The notes beneath the pieces were generated by a model. The model was not told where the DNA came from. It was given only the letters and a program-made list of their open reading frames with translations, and made no database searches. The translations under genes were made by a program, and so were the position numbers. From assembly GCA_945907735.1 (NCBI GenBank), contig CAMDTL010000008.1, forward strand, positions 19,832 to 83,831: a stretch of 64,000 nucleotides of DNA, written 5' to 3'. Below are positions 1 to 7,957 of the stretch, piece after piece (the stretch's first letter is position 1; every line of letters begins with the position of its first letter). Source of the DNA: Methylotenera oryzisoli. GTDB lineage: Bacteria > Pseudomonadota > Gammaproteobacteria > Burkholderiales > Methylophilaceae.

Positions 1-385
1 TGTCTTCGCCACGTTTTACCCAAGCGCGTGTGTAAAGGTGCACTTTATCCATGCGGCCATCGTATTCAATGCGTTGTGCGCTGCCTTCCATGTGCTCGTT
101 TTTGCCTTCACGTTTTTGCTTGAAAGTGGTTGGGTTACCTGTGGAGGTACTGTGTTGAAAGCCCTCATTATCTTCGCGTACCACTAATTTATCGGCGCGT
201 ATCATTAGTGTGCCTTGTGTTAATACAACCGTGCCAGAGTAAGTGCTGATTTTTTTTGCGTCATTCACGGTGACTGTATCAGCTTCCAATTCAATCGGCT
301 TGTCGCGGTCAGCCGCTTCGGCGGAAGCATTTAAGCTGATTGTGCAGCCAATAATTAATAAGCCTAGGCGAATGAGATGATTCAT
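1..385 (-). CDS. lptA: LptA, lipopolysaccharide transport periplasmic protein (partial, C-terminus outside window)
   Basis: The frame reads from an ATG at 385 off the left edge, giving about 128 N-terminal residues. Residues 1-22 form a Sec signal peptide ending in LNASA. The rest is an OstA-type beta-jellyroll sequence with IELEADTVTV and YSGTVVLTQG, as in LptA/OstA proteins that bridge the periplasm and pass LPS from LptC to LptD. The ATG overlaps the lptC stop by four bases (ATGA), so the two are translationally coupled in one LPS export operon. The C-terminus and the expected downstream lptB lie outside the window. Confidence 0.9.
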   Translation of the reverse strand, partial: MNHLIRLGLLIIGCTISLNASAEAADRDKPIELEADTVTVNDAKKISTYSGTVVLTQGTLMIRADKLVVREDNEGFQHSTSTGNPTTFKQKREGKNEHMEGSAQRIEYDGRMDKVHLYTRAWVKRGED

Positions 386-1044
386 TTTTTACTCCGTGTA
401 ACCTTTTTTAAAGTTTTGCGTTTTTTCAATGTTTTTTTCTTGGTAGTAGTTTTAGCTTTTGGCTTGGCAGCAACAGGCCGCTCATAGTGTGCTTTTACTC
501 TTTTATTTAATGTGACCGTCTGCTTCTTTTTGTCAAAAACCATACCAGTGGCAGTAATCACCGTTTTAGGCGCCTGTTTAATCATCACTGGGCTATCGGT
601 TTTTACCAAATCTTGCTTGGGCAAAATAAGCAGCTTTTCGGTTAATACTTGCATTTCACCTTTGCCTGCAAACGCTTGCCGCACTACTTTTACGTTATCC
701 ACCAGCTCAACCTCTTCACCATTGCTAGAAATATAAGCCCGTAAGCCTTCGATTTGCGTGTAGGGCTTGTTGGCGGTAAATTGCGTAAAGCGCGGTCGCT
801 GCAACACAGTGCTGTCATCATCGGGGTAATGCACCATCTCAGCCGCCGCCAACACGTAACGCAATTTTCCAGTGGCATCTGTTTGTGTGTTTACAAAGCT
901 ATTCATCGTATAGTCTGGGTCATGCCGATTGCTACCATCAACTTTAGGGCCTTGTTGCTCCACAGTTAAGTTAATCCAAAATGTAATGACTGCTAGCGCA
1001 ATTGCCAAAGTGAGCGGAAATAATATGGCAGGGCGGGTTAGCAT
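382..1044 (-). CDS. lptC: LptC, LPS export ABC transporter periplasmic protein
   Basis: 220 residues, longer than the usual roughly 190. One N-terminal membrane segment (about residues 7-28) anchors the protein in the inner membrane; residues 40-180 form the periplasmic LptC jellyroll (for example SFVNTQTDATGKLRY, then DNVKVVRQ). LptC takes LPS from LptB2FG and hands it to LptA. It is coupled to lptA by an ATGA overlap and follows kdsC by 26 bases, so Kdo production and LPS export are co-expressed. The last 30 or so residues are an unusual Lys/Thr-rich basic tail (KAKTTTKKKTLKKRKTLKK) that the family does not normally carry. Confidence 0.92.
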   Translation of the reverse strand: MLTRPAILFPLTLAIALAVITFWINLTVEQQGPKVDGSNRHDPDYTMNSFVNTQTDATGKLRYVLAAAEMVHYPDDDSTVLQRPRFTQFTANKPYTQIEGLRAYISSNGEEVELVDNVKVVRQAFAGKGEMQVLTEKLLILPKQDLVKTDSPVMIKQAPKTVITATGMVFDKKKQTVTLNKRVKAHYERPVAAKPKAKTTTKKKTLKKRKTLKKVTRSKK

Positions 1045-1070
1045 GACTCACTGGGTTTCACTTAATAATG

Positions 1071-1619
1071 TCACTTGAAAAATTGCGCCATTTGCGCATC
1101 AAATGTACCTTGCGCTTGCATAATCAGTTCGCAGATTTCGCGCACTGCGCCCCGTCCAGCTTGAGCTTCAGTAATGTAGTGTGCGTGCGGTTTGAGTAGC
1201 CTGTGGCCAGAAGGCACAGTAAGTGCCAAACCACAGCGCCGCATGGCAGGTGCATCCACGACGTCATCGCCCATAAAAGCCACTTCATCTGCCTGCAAAT
1301 GCATTTTTTGCAACAAATCGTTAAAAGCTTCCAGTTTATCTTCTACACCTTGATAAAAATGCGCGATACCCGTGGTTTCGGCACGTTGTTTGACCACGTT
1401 GCTAGTGCGACCAGTAATAATCGCCAAGTGCACGCCAGACGCCTTAAGCAGCTTCATTCCCAGGCCATCCAAGCTGTGAAAATTCTTGTACTCTTGCCCA
1501 TCGTCGCCAATGCCAAGCGCACCGTCGGTCATCACGCCATCGACATCAAAAACGACACATTTAATTTTTTTTGCGCGCGCTAAAACTTCTTTAGAAATTA
1601 TTGTGTTTTTAGTATCCAT
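1071..1619 (-). CDS. kdsC: KdsC, 3-deoxy-D-manno-octulosonate 8-phosphate phosphatase
   Basis: 182 residues, normal for this tetrameric HAD phosphatase that turns Kdo-8-phosphate into Kdo for LPS inner core synthesis. The nucleophile motif FDVDGVMTDG places the two aspartates at residues 25 and 27; IITGRTS is motif II and MGDDVVD is the metal-binding motif IV. No cap domain is present, as expected for subclass C0. Its ATG shares one base with the kdsD stop (TAATG), so it is coupled to the gene for the preceding pathway branch. Cytoplasmic. Confidence 0.95.
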   Translation of the reverse strand: MDTKNTIISKEVLARAKKIKCVVFDVDGVMTDGALGIGDDGQEYKNFHSLDGLGMKLLKASGVHLAIITGRTSNVVKQRAETTGIAHFYQGVEDKLEAFNDLLQKMHLQADEVAFMGDDVVDAPAMRRCGLALTVPSGHRLLKPHAHYITEAQAGRGAVREICELIMQAQGTFDAQMAQFFK

Positions 1620-2635
1620 TAAAGAATTTTCGCCTTCAGTAAATCGTGCATATTAAACGCGCCCACTAGCTTGCCAGTGTCGTCAATTACCAACAAACCA
1701 TTAATTTTTTTCTGTTCCATCATCTCAACCGCGTCAACAGCAAGTTGATTTGCATTAATCGTACTCGGGTTGGCGTGCATCACATCGGCAATTTTGGCAC
1801 TGTTGGTATAGATGCCCTTGGCAAAAGTGCGACGTAAATCACCGTCGGTAAAAACGCCAATCGGCAGCTCAGTCGCATTAACAACAGCTATCAGGCCTAA
1901 ACCTTTTTTGGTCATTTCGGTTAATGCAACAGATAATAATTCGCCATCTTTCACTTGGGGGATAGCGTTGCCTGTGCGCATGACGTCTTTTACGCGCACA
2001 ATCAAGCGTCTGCCAATGTTGCCGCCAGGATGCGAGCGCGCAAAATCTTCGGCAGAAAACTCACGTAAATCCAACACACACACGGCCAGTGCATCGCCCA
2101 GTGCCAGTGCAGCCGTTGTGCTGGCCGTCGGCGATAGGCCCAACGGGCAAGCCTCTTGCGACACTTCAGCGCTTAAATGCACGTGCGATTCTTTGGCCAA
2201 AGTAGAGTTTTTAGCGCCAGTAATGCTAATAATTTTTGCGCCTAGACGTTTAATGGTGGGCACAATATTGAGTAACTCATCGCTCTCGCCAGAGTTAGAA
2301 AGCGCAATCACTACATCGCCTGCGGTAATCATACCAAGGTCGCCGTGGCTAGCCTCGGCGGGGTGCATAAAAAAGGCGGGTGTGCCTGTGCTGGCAAGTG
2401 TTGCGGCAATTTTGCCACCGACATGACCAGATTTACCCATGCCGCTCACCACAACGCGGCCTTGGCACTGTAAAATAAGCTGCACGGCCGCTTCAAAATT
2501 GGCATCTAGGCGGGCTGCTAAGACTTCAATTTCACGCGCTTCAATGCTCAATACATTGCGCGCTAGTTCTAGCGTACTTGTTTTTGGCGCATGTGTGCGA
2601 CCTGATTGTAGTAATGTGGGCGTCATGTGCCCCAA
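1619..2635 (-). CDS. kdsD: KdsD, D-arabinose 5-phosphate isomerase
   Basis: 338 residues. An N-terminal SIS sugar isomerase domain (about residues 45-180, with SGMGKSGHVGGKIAATLAS and SNSGESDELL) is followed by two CBS repeats (about 215-335). The enzyme converts ribulose 5-phosphate to arabinose 5-phosphate, the precursor of Kdo. In a ribulose monophosphate methylotroph this substrate pool is shared with formaldehyde fixation. It is first in the minus-strand operon kdsD-kdsC-lptC-lptA and divergent from the KefB-type antiporter gene, with 138 bases between them for both promoters. The first ATG is taken as start; a second in-frame ATG at residue 4 is possible. Confidence 0.93.
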   Translation of the reverse strand: MGHMTPTLLQSGRTHAPKTSTLELARNVLSIEAREIEVLAARLDANFEAAVQLILQCQGRVVVSGMGKSGHVGGKIAATLASTGTPAFFMHPAEASHGDLGMITAGDVVIALSNSGESDELLNIVPTIKRLGAKIISITGAKNSTLAKESHVHLSAEVSQEACPLGLSPTASTTAALALGDALAVCVLDLREFSAEDFARSHPGGNIGRRLIVRVKDVMRTGNAIPQVKDGELLSVALTEMTKKGLGLIAVVNATELPIGVFTDGDLRRTFAKGIYTNSAKIADVMHANPSTINANQLAVDAVEMMEQKKINGLLVIDDTGKLVGAFNMHDLLKAKIL

Positions 2636-2773
2636 GTATAAAAGGGAATGCGCCAGTAATAAAGTAAAAAAATCCTATTTTTGGGTAAAATACTCAAAGC
2701 AGGCACAATTTTTGCCTAAACACATCAATAACAAGCATTATTTCTATATAGAGAACAGTGAAAAGCGAACTAA

Positions 2774-4744
2774 ATGTTTGATTCTTTAACCAGTGTTTTA
2801 CTTCTATTAACGAGCTCGGTGCTGGCGATTGTGCTTTTTCGCGCCTTACGTTTGCCTGCTATGTTGGCCTATTTTGTGGTGGGCGTGTTGTTTGGTCCGT
2901 TTGCATTAAACTTATTACCCAGCACCGAAACAGGGCGCCATGTCGCAGAGTTCGGTATTGTATTTTTAATGTTTAGTATTGGATTAGAATTTAGTTTGCC
3001 CAAACTTTACGCCATGCGTAAAACTTTATTTGGCTTGGGTGGTGCGCAAGTGTTCATTACTTTAGGCGTGACCATGTTGTTAAGCTGGTTGGTGGGTTTA
3101 AGTTTGCCCACTGCGTTTATTATCGGCGGCGCACTTACCATGTCTTCTACTGCCATTGTGTCTAAAATTTTAATTGAACGTGTCGATCTCAACTCACGCC
3201 ACGGTCGCTTAAGCATCGGCATTTTGTTGTTTCAAGATTTAGCGGTGATTCCTATTTTGGTGCTGATTCCCGCGCTGGGCGCGCACTCAAGCAGCTTGGG
3301 CACTGCGCTAGGTTTGTCGTTCGTCAAATCCGCGGTGTTGCTATTTGTGCTGTTTAAGTTTGGCAAAACCATTATTGGTTATTGGTTTAGTTTGGTGGCG
3401 GGGCAGCGTTCACGCGAGTTATTTGTCATGAACGTGCTCATGGTCACGCTATTATTAGCGGCAGCCACCAAATTGGCTGGACTGTCTTACGCGCTGGGGG
3501 CATTTATCGCGGGCATGTTAATTTCCGAAACGCGCTATCGTTACCAAGTGGAATCTGATATTGCATCATTCCGCGATATTCTGCTGGGACTATTTTTTAT
3601 CAGCGTTGGCATGCTGCTCGATTTTAATTATCTTCTCAATCATGTTGGTTTAGTGCTCGCTCTGTTAGTCGGGTTTGTGTTGTTTAAAGCGGTTGTAATC
3701 GCAGTTTTAACACGCTTTTCTGGTTTTGAAACTGGCGTCGGTATTCGCACTGGCATTATTTTGGCACAAGCGGGCGAGTTCAGCTTTGTGATTTTGGCGC
3801 TCGGTTTAGAGCAAAAATTAATTGGCGGCAACGAGCTGCAATTGGTGTTGGCGGCATCGCTCATTTCTATGGTTATCGCGCCGTTTATCATTCAATACAA
3901 CGGACGTATTGCGCGCAAACTGGTGAAAAGTTACTCGCGCAATAGCAGCCAAGTGGCGGAAGAACTTGTTGGCGTGAGCAAAGGTTTGAAAGATCATGTC
4001 ATTATTTGTGGTTACGGCCGTAGCGGGCAATATTTAGGGCGTTTTTTAAAAGAAGAAAATATTCCTTTTATTGCGCTGGATATTGACCCGACGCGTGTAC
4101 ACGATGCCGCCATTGCGGGGCAGCACGTGATGTATGGTGATGCAGGGCGGCGCATTGTGCTGGAAGCCGCAGGGGGCGCGCGTGCCAAGGCGCTGATTGT
4201 GAGCTACTCTGATATGCGCGCTTCGATGAAAGTGTTGCATGTGGCGCAAGAAAGTTATCCCAACTTACCAGTAATCGTGCGCACCTACGATGATGCCGAT
4301 ATGGATACTTTTCGCGATGCGGGTGCGACTGAGGTGGTGCCAGAAGTGCTGGAAGGTAGCCTCATGTTGGCCTCGCATGCGCTTGTTTTGCTGGGTGTGC
4401 CGCTTAATCGTGTCGTTAAACGTATTCGGCTGTTTCGCGAAGAGCGTTACAAAATGTTCAAAGGTTATTTCCGTGGCGTCACCGATACCAATATTGCCGA
4501 TGCACAGCAAATACGGCTACATTCGGTGGAGATTAATAAAAACTCTTACGCCATAAAATTACGGCTAGACCATATCGACCTTAAACGTTTTAATGTAGAT
4601 ATTCAATTAATGCGCCGCCCCAATATGCTAGAAGACATTGCGCCGCGTGGTGATATTACGCTAGTGGATGGTGACGTATTGGTGTTATTGGGCCTGCCAG
4701 ATGATTTGGTGGCAGCTGAAATTTACCTGATATCAGGCCAATAA
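2774..4744 (+). CDS. KefB-type monovalent cation:proton antiporter (CPA2) with RCK domain
   Basis: 656 residues. The first roughly 385 residues contain about 12 hydrophobic helices of the Na+/H+ exchanger fold, with motifs such as FGIVFLMFSIGLEFS and FQDLAVIPIL typical of the CPA2 branch. A TrkA-N nucleotide-binding domain begins near residue 405 (VIICGYGRSGQYLG), and a TrkA-C domain occupies roughly 570-656. Such proteins exchange K+ or Na+ for protons in the inner membrane and are gated by nucleotide or glutathione ligands. A KefB/YbaL-like antiporter divergent from kdsD is a common betaproteobacterial arrangement. Whether the substrate is K+ cannot be told from sequence. Confidence 0.9.
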   Translation: MFDSLTSVLLLLTSSVLAIVLFRALRLPAMLAYFVVGVLFGPFALNLLPSTETGRHVAEFGIVFLMFSIGLEFSLPKLYAMRKTLFGLGGAQVFITLGVTMLLSWLVGLSLPTAFIIGGALTMSSTAIVSKILIERVDLNSRHGRLSIGILLFQDLAVIPILVLIPALGAHSSSLGTALGLSFVKSAVLLFVLFKFGKTIIGYWFSLVAGQRSRELFVMNVLMVTLLLAAATKLAGLSYALGAFIAGMLISETRYRYQVESDIASFRDILLGLFFISVGMLLDFNYLLNHVGLVLALLVGFVLFKAVVIAVLTRFSGFETGVGIRTGIILAQAGEFSFVILALGLEQKLIGGNELQLVLAASLISMVIAPFIIQYNGRIARKLVKSYSRNSSQVAEELVGVSKGLKDHVIICGYGRSGQYLGRFLKEENIPFIALDIDPTRVHDAAIAGQHVMYGDAGRRIVLEAAGGARAKALIVSYSDMRASMKVLHVAQESYPNLPVIVRTYDDADMDTFRDAGATEVVPEVLEGSLMLASHALVLLGVPLNRVVKRIRLFREERYKMFKGYFRGVTDTNIADAQQIRLHSVEINKNSYAIKLRLDHIDLKRFNVDIQLMRRPNMLEDIAPRGDITLVDGDVLVLLGLPDDLVAAEIYLISGQ

Positions 4745-4778
4745 ATGCACAAGTCAATCATGATTTCTGGCGATAGCT

Positions 4779-5798
4779 TTGGTCAATAAAAGTGTGATTG
4801 TCGTTGGTGGTGGCATTGTGGGCTGCCTCACCGCGCTCAATCTGGCGCAGCGTGGCTGCCAAGCGACGATTGTTGAGCGCAATCAAATTGCCGCACAAGC
4901 TTCAGGCGAATCAAGCTGGGCGGGTGCGGGCATTTTGTTTCCGCTTTTGCCGTGGATGTACAAAGACGAAGTAAACGCATTGGCGCTGCAGGGTGCCAGT
5001 TTATACCCGCAAATTTGCGATGCACTTAAACGCGAAATGGGCATAGACCCTGAATACACGCAAAGTGGTATGTTGATTCAACCGCCATTTGATAAAGCTT
5101 TGGCGCATGCCTGGTGTAACAATAATCAAGTTGACTTTGAACAAGTTGGCGAAAATGTATTACTGCCCAATGTCGCACAATTGCGTCCGCCACATTTGTT
5201 GCAAGCCTTAAAACAATTGCTTATTCAACACAATGTCACCTTGTTAGAACATACGCAATTAGAGCCGATTAAACAGGTTGAAAAGATAAATAGCTGGAAC
5301 ACAAATACTGGTACCGCTCTCAGGGCAGATGCTTTTGTGGTCACTTCAGGTGCATGGAGTTTTGAACTGCTAAAAGACACGTCTGCTGGCCTGAACATAA
5401 AACCGATGCGTGGGCAGATTTTGCTATATGACCTTTCTCATCAATCGGCATCAGATTTGCCAACCCATATTATCTACCGAGATGGTTTTTACTTAGTGCC
5501 GCGCCGTGATGGCTTATTGTTAGCAGGTAGCACTTTAGAAGACGTGGGTTTTGACCCGCGCACGACAGAGGATGTAAAGCAGCAATTAAAAACCAAAGCA
5601 GAAAGCATGTTGCCGTTGCTAAAAGATATGCCCATACACAGGCACTGGAGCGGCCTGCGGCCAGGCACACCTGATAACCTACCGACAATCGCACAACATC
5701 CAACAATTGGAAATTTATATCTAAATACGGGGCATTTTAGGTATGGATTAACCATGGCGCCCGCCAGTGCAGAGCGCATTGCTGAGCTAATTTTATGA
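4779..5798 (+). CDS. thiO: ThiO-type glycine oxidase, FAD-dependent
   Basis: 339 residues. The N-terminal Rossmann motif VVGGGIVGCLTALNL (residues 8-22) binds FAD, SSWAGAGILFPL follows, and the C-terminal motif GLRPGTPDNLPTI is typical of DadA/ThiO amine oxidases. Glycine oxidase supplies iminoglycine for the thiazole ring of thiamine. The only start preserving the Rossmann motif is a TTG at 4779. The gene is 34 bases behind the antiporter gene, and no other thi gene lies nearby, so glycine specificity rests on family resemblance; a D-amino-acid or sarcosine oxidase role is the alternative. The AT-rich sthA insert follows directly. Confidence 0.8.
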   Translation: MVNKSVIVVGGGIVGCLTALNLAQRGCQATIVERNQIAAQASGESSWAGAGILFPLLPWMYKDEVNALALQGASLYPQICDALKREMGIDPEYTQSGMLIQPPFDKALAHAWCNNNQVDFEQVGENVLLPNVAQLRPPHLLQALKQLLIQHNVTLLEHTQLEPIKQVEKINSWNTNTGTALRADAFVVTSGAWSFELLKDTSAGLNIKPMRGQILLYDLSHQSASDLPTHIIYRDGFYLVPRRDGLLLAGSTLEDVGFDPRTTEDVKQQLKTKAESMLPLLKDMPIHRHWSGLRPGTPDNLPTIAQHPTIGNLYLNTGHFRYGLTMAPASAERIAELIL

Positions 5799-5878
5799 CT
5801 AGGTTCAGGTCCCACTGGCCATACATACACTGTGTTTTGGACGAATGATTATCAGATTTTTAGCATGCTGGTGGTGTG

Positions 5879-6089
5879 TTATTCCATATTTAAACAACTT
5901 AAAGCGGCCTGCAAAGCTGCCATCCTACTTTGAATGCTTTCAATGTGCCTAGCTTTATGAGTTGCAAAGTTTGCCTGTTTATTTGCATCATCTCCTTTAG
6001 TGCTTCCACCCTTAATGTGATGATGCTGCAAAAGCATTAGCAGAGATTAATAAAGAACCAATAATGATTGAAGTTAATAGCTTATTCAT
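5879..6089 (-). pseudogene. Frameshifted small secreted protein gene downstream of sthA
   Basis: An ATG at 6089, preceded by an AAGGA ribosome site, opens a clear signal peptide (MNKLLTSIIIGSLLISANAF, then Ala) that stops after 25 codons at 6012. In the next frame the sequence continues without interruption to a TAA at 5879 and encodes a plausible helical, Gln/Ala-rich tail (KQANFATHKARHIESIQSR, then AALQAALSCLNME). A one-base indel in the CATCAT run near 6015-6025 would join them into a periplasmic protein of about 70 residues. It lies 40 bases behind sthA on the same strand. The function is unknown. It could instead be an intact 25-residue peptide, which seems less likely. Confidence 0.6.
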
Positions 6090-6128
6090 AGCGTTTTCCT
6101 TTAATTAAATATTAAGTATACAAAATTA

Positions 6129-7538
6129 TCAAATAGACAAACGATTGAGCCCATCAAGTGCTGCTGTTTTATAACATTCCCCAAGTGTCGGAAAATTAAA
6201 TACTGCATTTACAAAATAATCGATGGTACCTTCGTGTGCCATGACAGCCTGCCCTATATGGATTAATTCACTTGCACCTTCTCCAAGAATGTGGATTCCA
6301 AGTATTTTTTTATCATCTGGATTAAAAATGAGCTTTAAGATCCCGGTGTGATCTCCAATAATTTGTCCTCGGGCAATTTCTTTATAATGTGCCTTTCCAA
6401 TTTCGTAAGATATACCTTCATCTGTGAGTTCATGTTCACTTTTTCCAATAGTCGAAATTTCAGGTATGGTATAAATTCCGTAAGGGGAAAGTCCAATGCC
6501 CGATTTAAGAGCGTCTTGTATACTAAAAGCATGTCTAGCAGCAGCGCGTCCTTGTTCATAAGATGTAGATGCTAATGCAGGAAATCCAATCACATCTCCA
6601 ACAGCGTATATATGGGGTATATTAGTTTGAAAATTTTCGTTCACAGCGATACGGTTACGATCATCTTTTTTTATACCCGCACGATCAAGAGCAAGATGTT
6701 CCGTCGCTCCGATACGACCTATTGAATAAAGGCAAGCTTCAGCCCGGAGTACTTTACCACTTTTTAATTTAACTTCGACTAGCTTTATATCACTGTTAAT
6801 AAGCTCTACGCTCACAACCTCTTCTCCAAGTCGCATCGTAATATTATTTTGCTGAGCAACATAAGTCAGTGCTGCAGAAATCTCATGATCTAAAAATGGA
6901 AGTAAGGTAGGTCGTTTATCAATAATTGTAATCTTGATACCAAGTGCTGCAAACATCGTTGCATATTCAACACCAATAACACCCGCTCCAACAATAATTA
7001 TTGATCGTGCAAGTTGCTTAAGCCCAGGGATGTCATCACTTGTAAATAACTGTTGTCCATCGAATGGTAAATTGTCATCACGAGCCGCATCTGTTCCACA
7101 GGCAATAACAATTTTATCTCCCGTAATCTGACGTTTGCCTGCACCATTATTTGAAGTCAATTCAATTCGATGAGGATCAATGAAAGATGCTTCCATCTCA
7201 ATAAGGTCAACACGATTTCTTGACATCTGATTTTTTACTACATCGATACCTGAATTAATTACATGCTGAACTCGAAAAAGGAGATCATTAATACTGATAT
7301 CTTGTTTTACACGATAAGATGATCCATAGATTCCGCGTTCACGAAATCCAGAAAGATGCAAGGCTGCTTCTCTAAAAGTTTTAGATGGAATTGTGCCTGT
7401 ATTAGTGCAAACTCCTCCAACAGATTTACTCTTTTCTATTATTACAACTCGTTTACCGATTTTTGCTGCTTGAATTGCGGCACGTTGGCCTGAAGGGCCA
7501 GAACCAATAACGATAAGATCGTAATCAAATATAGTCAA
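6129..7538 (-). CDS. sthA: SthA, soluble (Si-specific) NAD(P)+ transhydrogenase
   Basis: 469 residues, full length. FAD motif VIGSGPSGQRAAIQAAKIG (residues 11-29) and the sequence CTNTGTIPSK: one cysteine with Thr where disulfide oxidoreductases have the second Cys, which separates SthA from dihydrolipoamide dehydrogenase. A second Rossmann motif GAGVIGVEYA and the C-terminal dimerization domain are intact. It exchanges reducing equivalents between NADPH and NADH in the cytosol. The start is TTG at 7538, overlapping the stop of the small gene upstream (TTGA). Codon use is richer in AGA, ATA and GGA than its neighbours, and flanking genes look degraded, which points to acquisition from an AT-rich source. 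Confidence 0.92.
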   Translation of the reverse strand: MTIFDYDLIVIGSGPSGQRAAIQAAKIGKRVVIIEKSKSVGGVCTNTGTIPSKTFREAALHLSGFRERGIYGSSYRVKQDISINDLLFRVQHVINSGIDVVKNQMSRNRVDLIEMEASFIDPHRIELTSNNGAGKRQITGDKIVIACGTDAARDDNLPFDGQQLFTSDDIPGLKQLARSIIIVGAGVIGVEYATMFAALGIKITIIDKRPTLLPFLDHEISAALTYVAQQNNITMRLGEEVVSVELINSDIKLVEVKLKSGKVLRAEACLYSIGRIGATEHLALDRAGIKKDDRNRIAVNENFQTNIPHIYAVGDVIGFPALASTSYEQGRAAARHAFSIQDALKSGIGLSPYGIYTIPEISTIGKSEHELTDEGISYEIGKAHYKEIARGQIIGDHTGILKLIFNPDDKKILGIHILGEGASELIHIGQAVMAHEGTIDYFVNAVFNFPTLGECYKTAALDGLNRLSI

Positions 7539-7681
7539 TTTATTCGATCAATTTTAGAAACAGATTTTATATTCAACTTACTTGCACTTTCTGTTGCGGC
7601 TTCAGCAGCTTGCCAGCATTTTGTAAACTCTTGCGAAACTGATTGTTGATTTATTTCATGCATATCGAAATATTTTATCAC
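7535..7681 (-). CDS. Small hypothetical protein coupled to sthA (48 aa)
   Basis: A GTG at 7681 starts a 48-residue frame whose TGA overlaps the TTG start of sthA (TTGA). The product begins VIKYFDMHEINQQSVSQEF and has a helical middle segment (CWQAAEAATESASKLNIKS); no membrane segment is seen. The GTG follows directly on the stop of the upstream frame, with a GGGG ribosome-site candidate. The tight 3' overlap argues that it is translated with sthA, as a coupling leader or a small partner. An in-frame ATG at residue 7 is an alternative start. I do not recognise a family. Confidence 0.5.
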   Translation of the reverse strand: MIKYFDMHEINQQSVSQEFTKCWQAAEAATESASKLNIKSVSKIDRIN

Positions 7682-7902
7682 TTAATCATCCCCGGCTCCT
7701 TGGTGAGCTTTGTTCACTTCGTTAATAACGTATACTAAGTGATCTGAGTTTCTATAATCTAGAGTTGCAAAATTAACTGGTTTCCTACCAACCATACGCC
7801 TTCCTCCCATTATGCTAAGTCCAATTCCCATATCTTGTAAGTAGTGCAGACGTAAACTTTGTTCACTTCGTTGCTGCTTCGCAGCTAGTGTCTCATTGCC
7901 AT
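7682..7902 (-). pseudogene. Frameshifted small gene upstream of sthA (73 aa if restored)
   Basis: A strong GGAGG (7911-7915) stands 8 bases before an ATG at 7902 that stops after five codons. Shifted by one base, the frame is open to a TAA at 7682 and reads NETLAAKQQRSEQSLRLHYL, then QDMGIGLSIMGGRRMVG, ending in VNKAHQGAGDD. A single missing base after the second codon explains this. A shorter intact reading of 37 residues is also possible from an ATG at 7795 behind GGAGGAA (7801-7807). Its stop abuts the GTG of the 48-residue gene, so it heads the sthA group. No family recognised. Confidence 0.5.
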
Positions 7903-7916
7903 GTTTCTATCCTCCG

Positions 7917-7935
7917 TTGGGACAGATTTGGGACA
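7917..7935 (+). repeat. Tandem TTGGGACA motif at the edge of the atypical insert
   Basis: TTGGGACA occurs at 7917-7924 and again at 7928-7935, an 11-base period, just beyond the upstream end of the degraded sthA gene group and 22 bases before the moaC stop. An 11-base phase suits a protein-binding site or a recombination core site. It may be the promoter or operator of the sthA group, or a scar of insertion. No matching copy is seen at the other edge of the insert near 5800. Confidence 0.3.
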
Positions 7936-7957
7936 AGCACTCTTTTATTTAACTTTT

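Noticed and set aside
1203..1583. 126-codon frame opposite kdsC
   Set aside because: Antisense to the HAD catalytic motifs; no independent support.
5489..5830. 113-codon frame opposite the thiO end
   Set aside because: Mostly antisense to conserved ThiO sequence and no ribosome site; checked because it borders the atypical insert.
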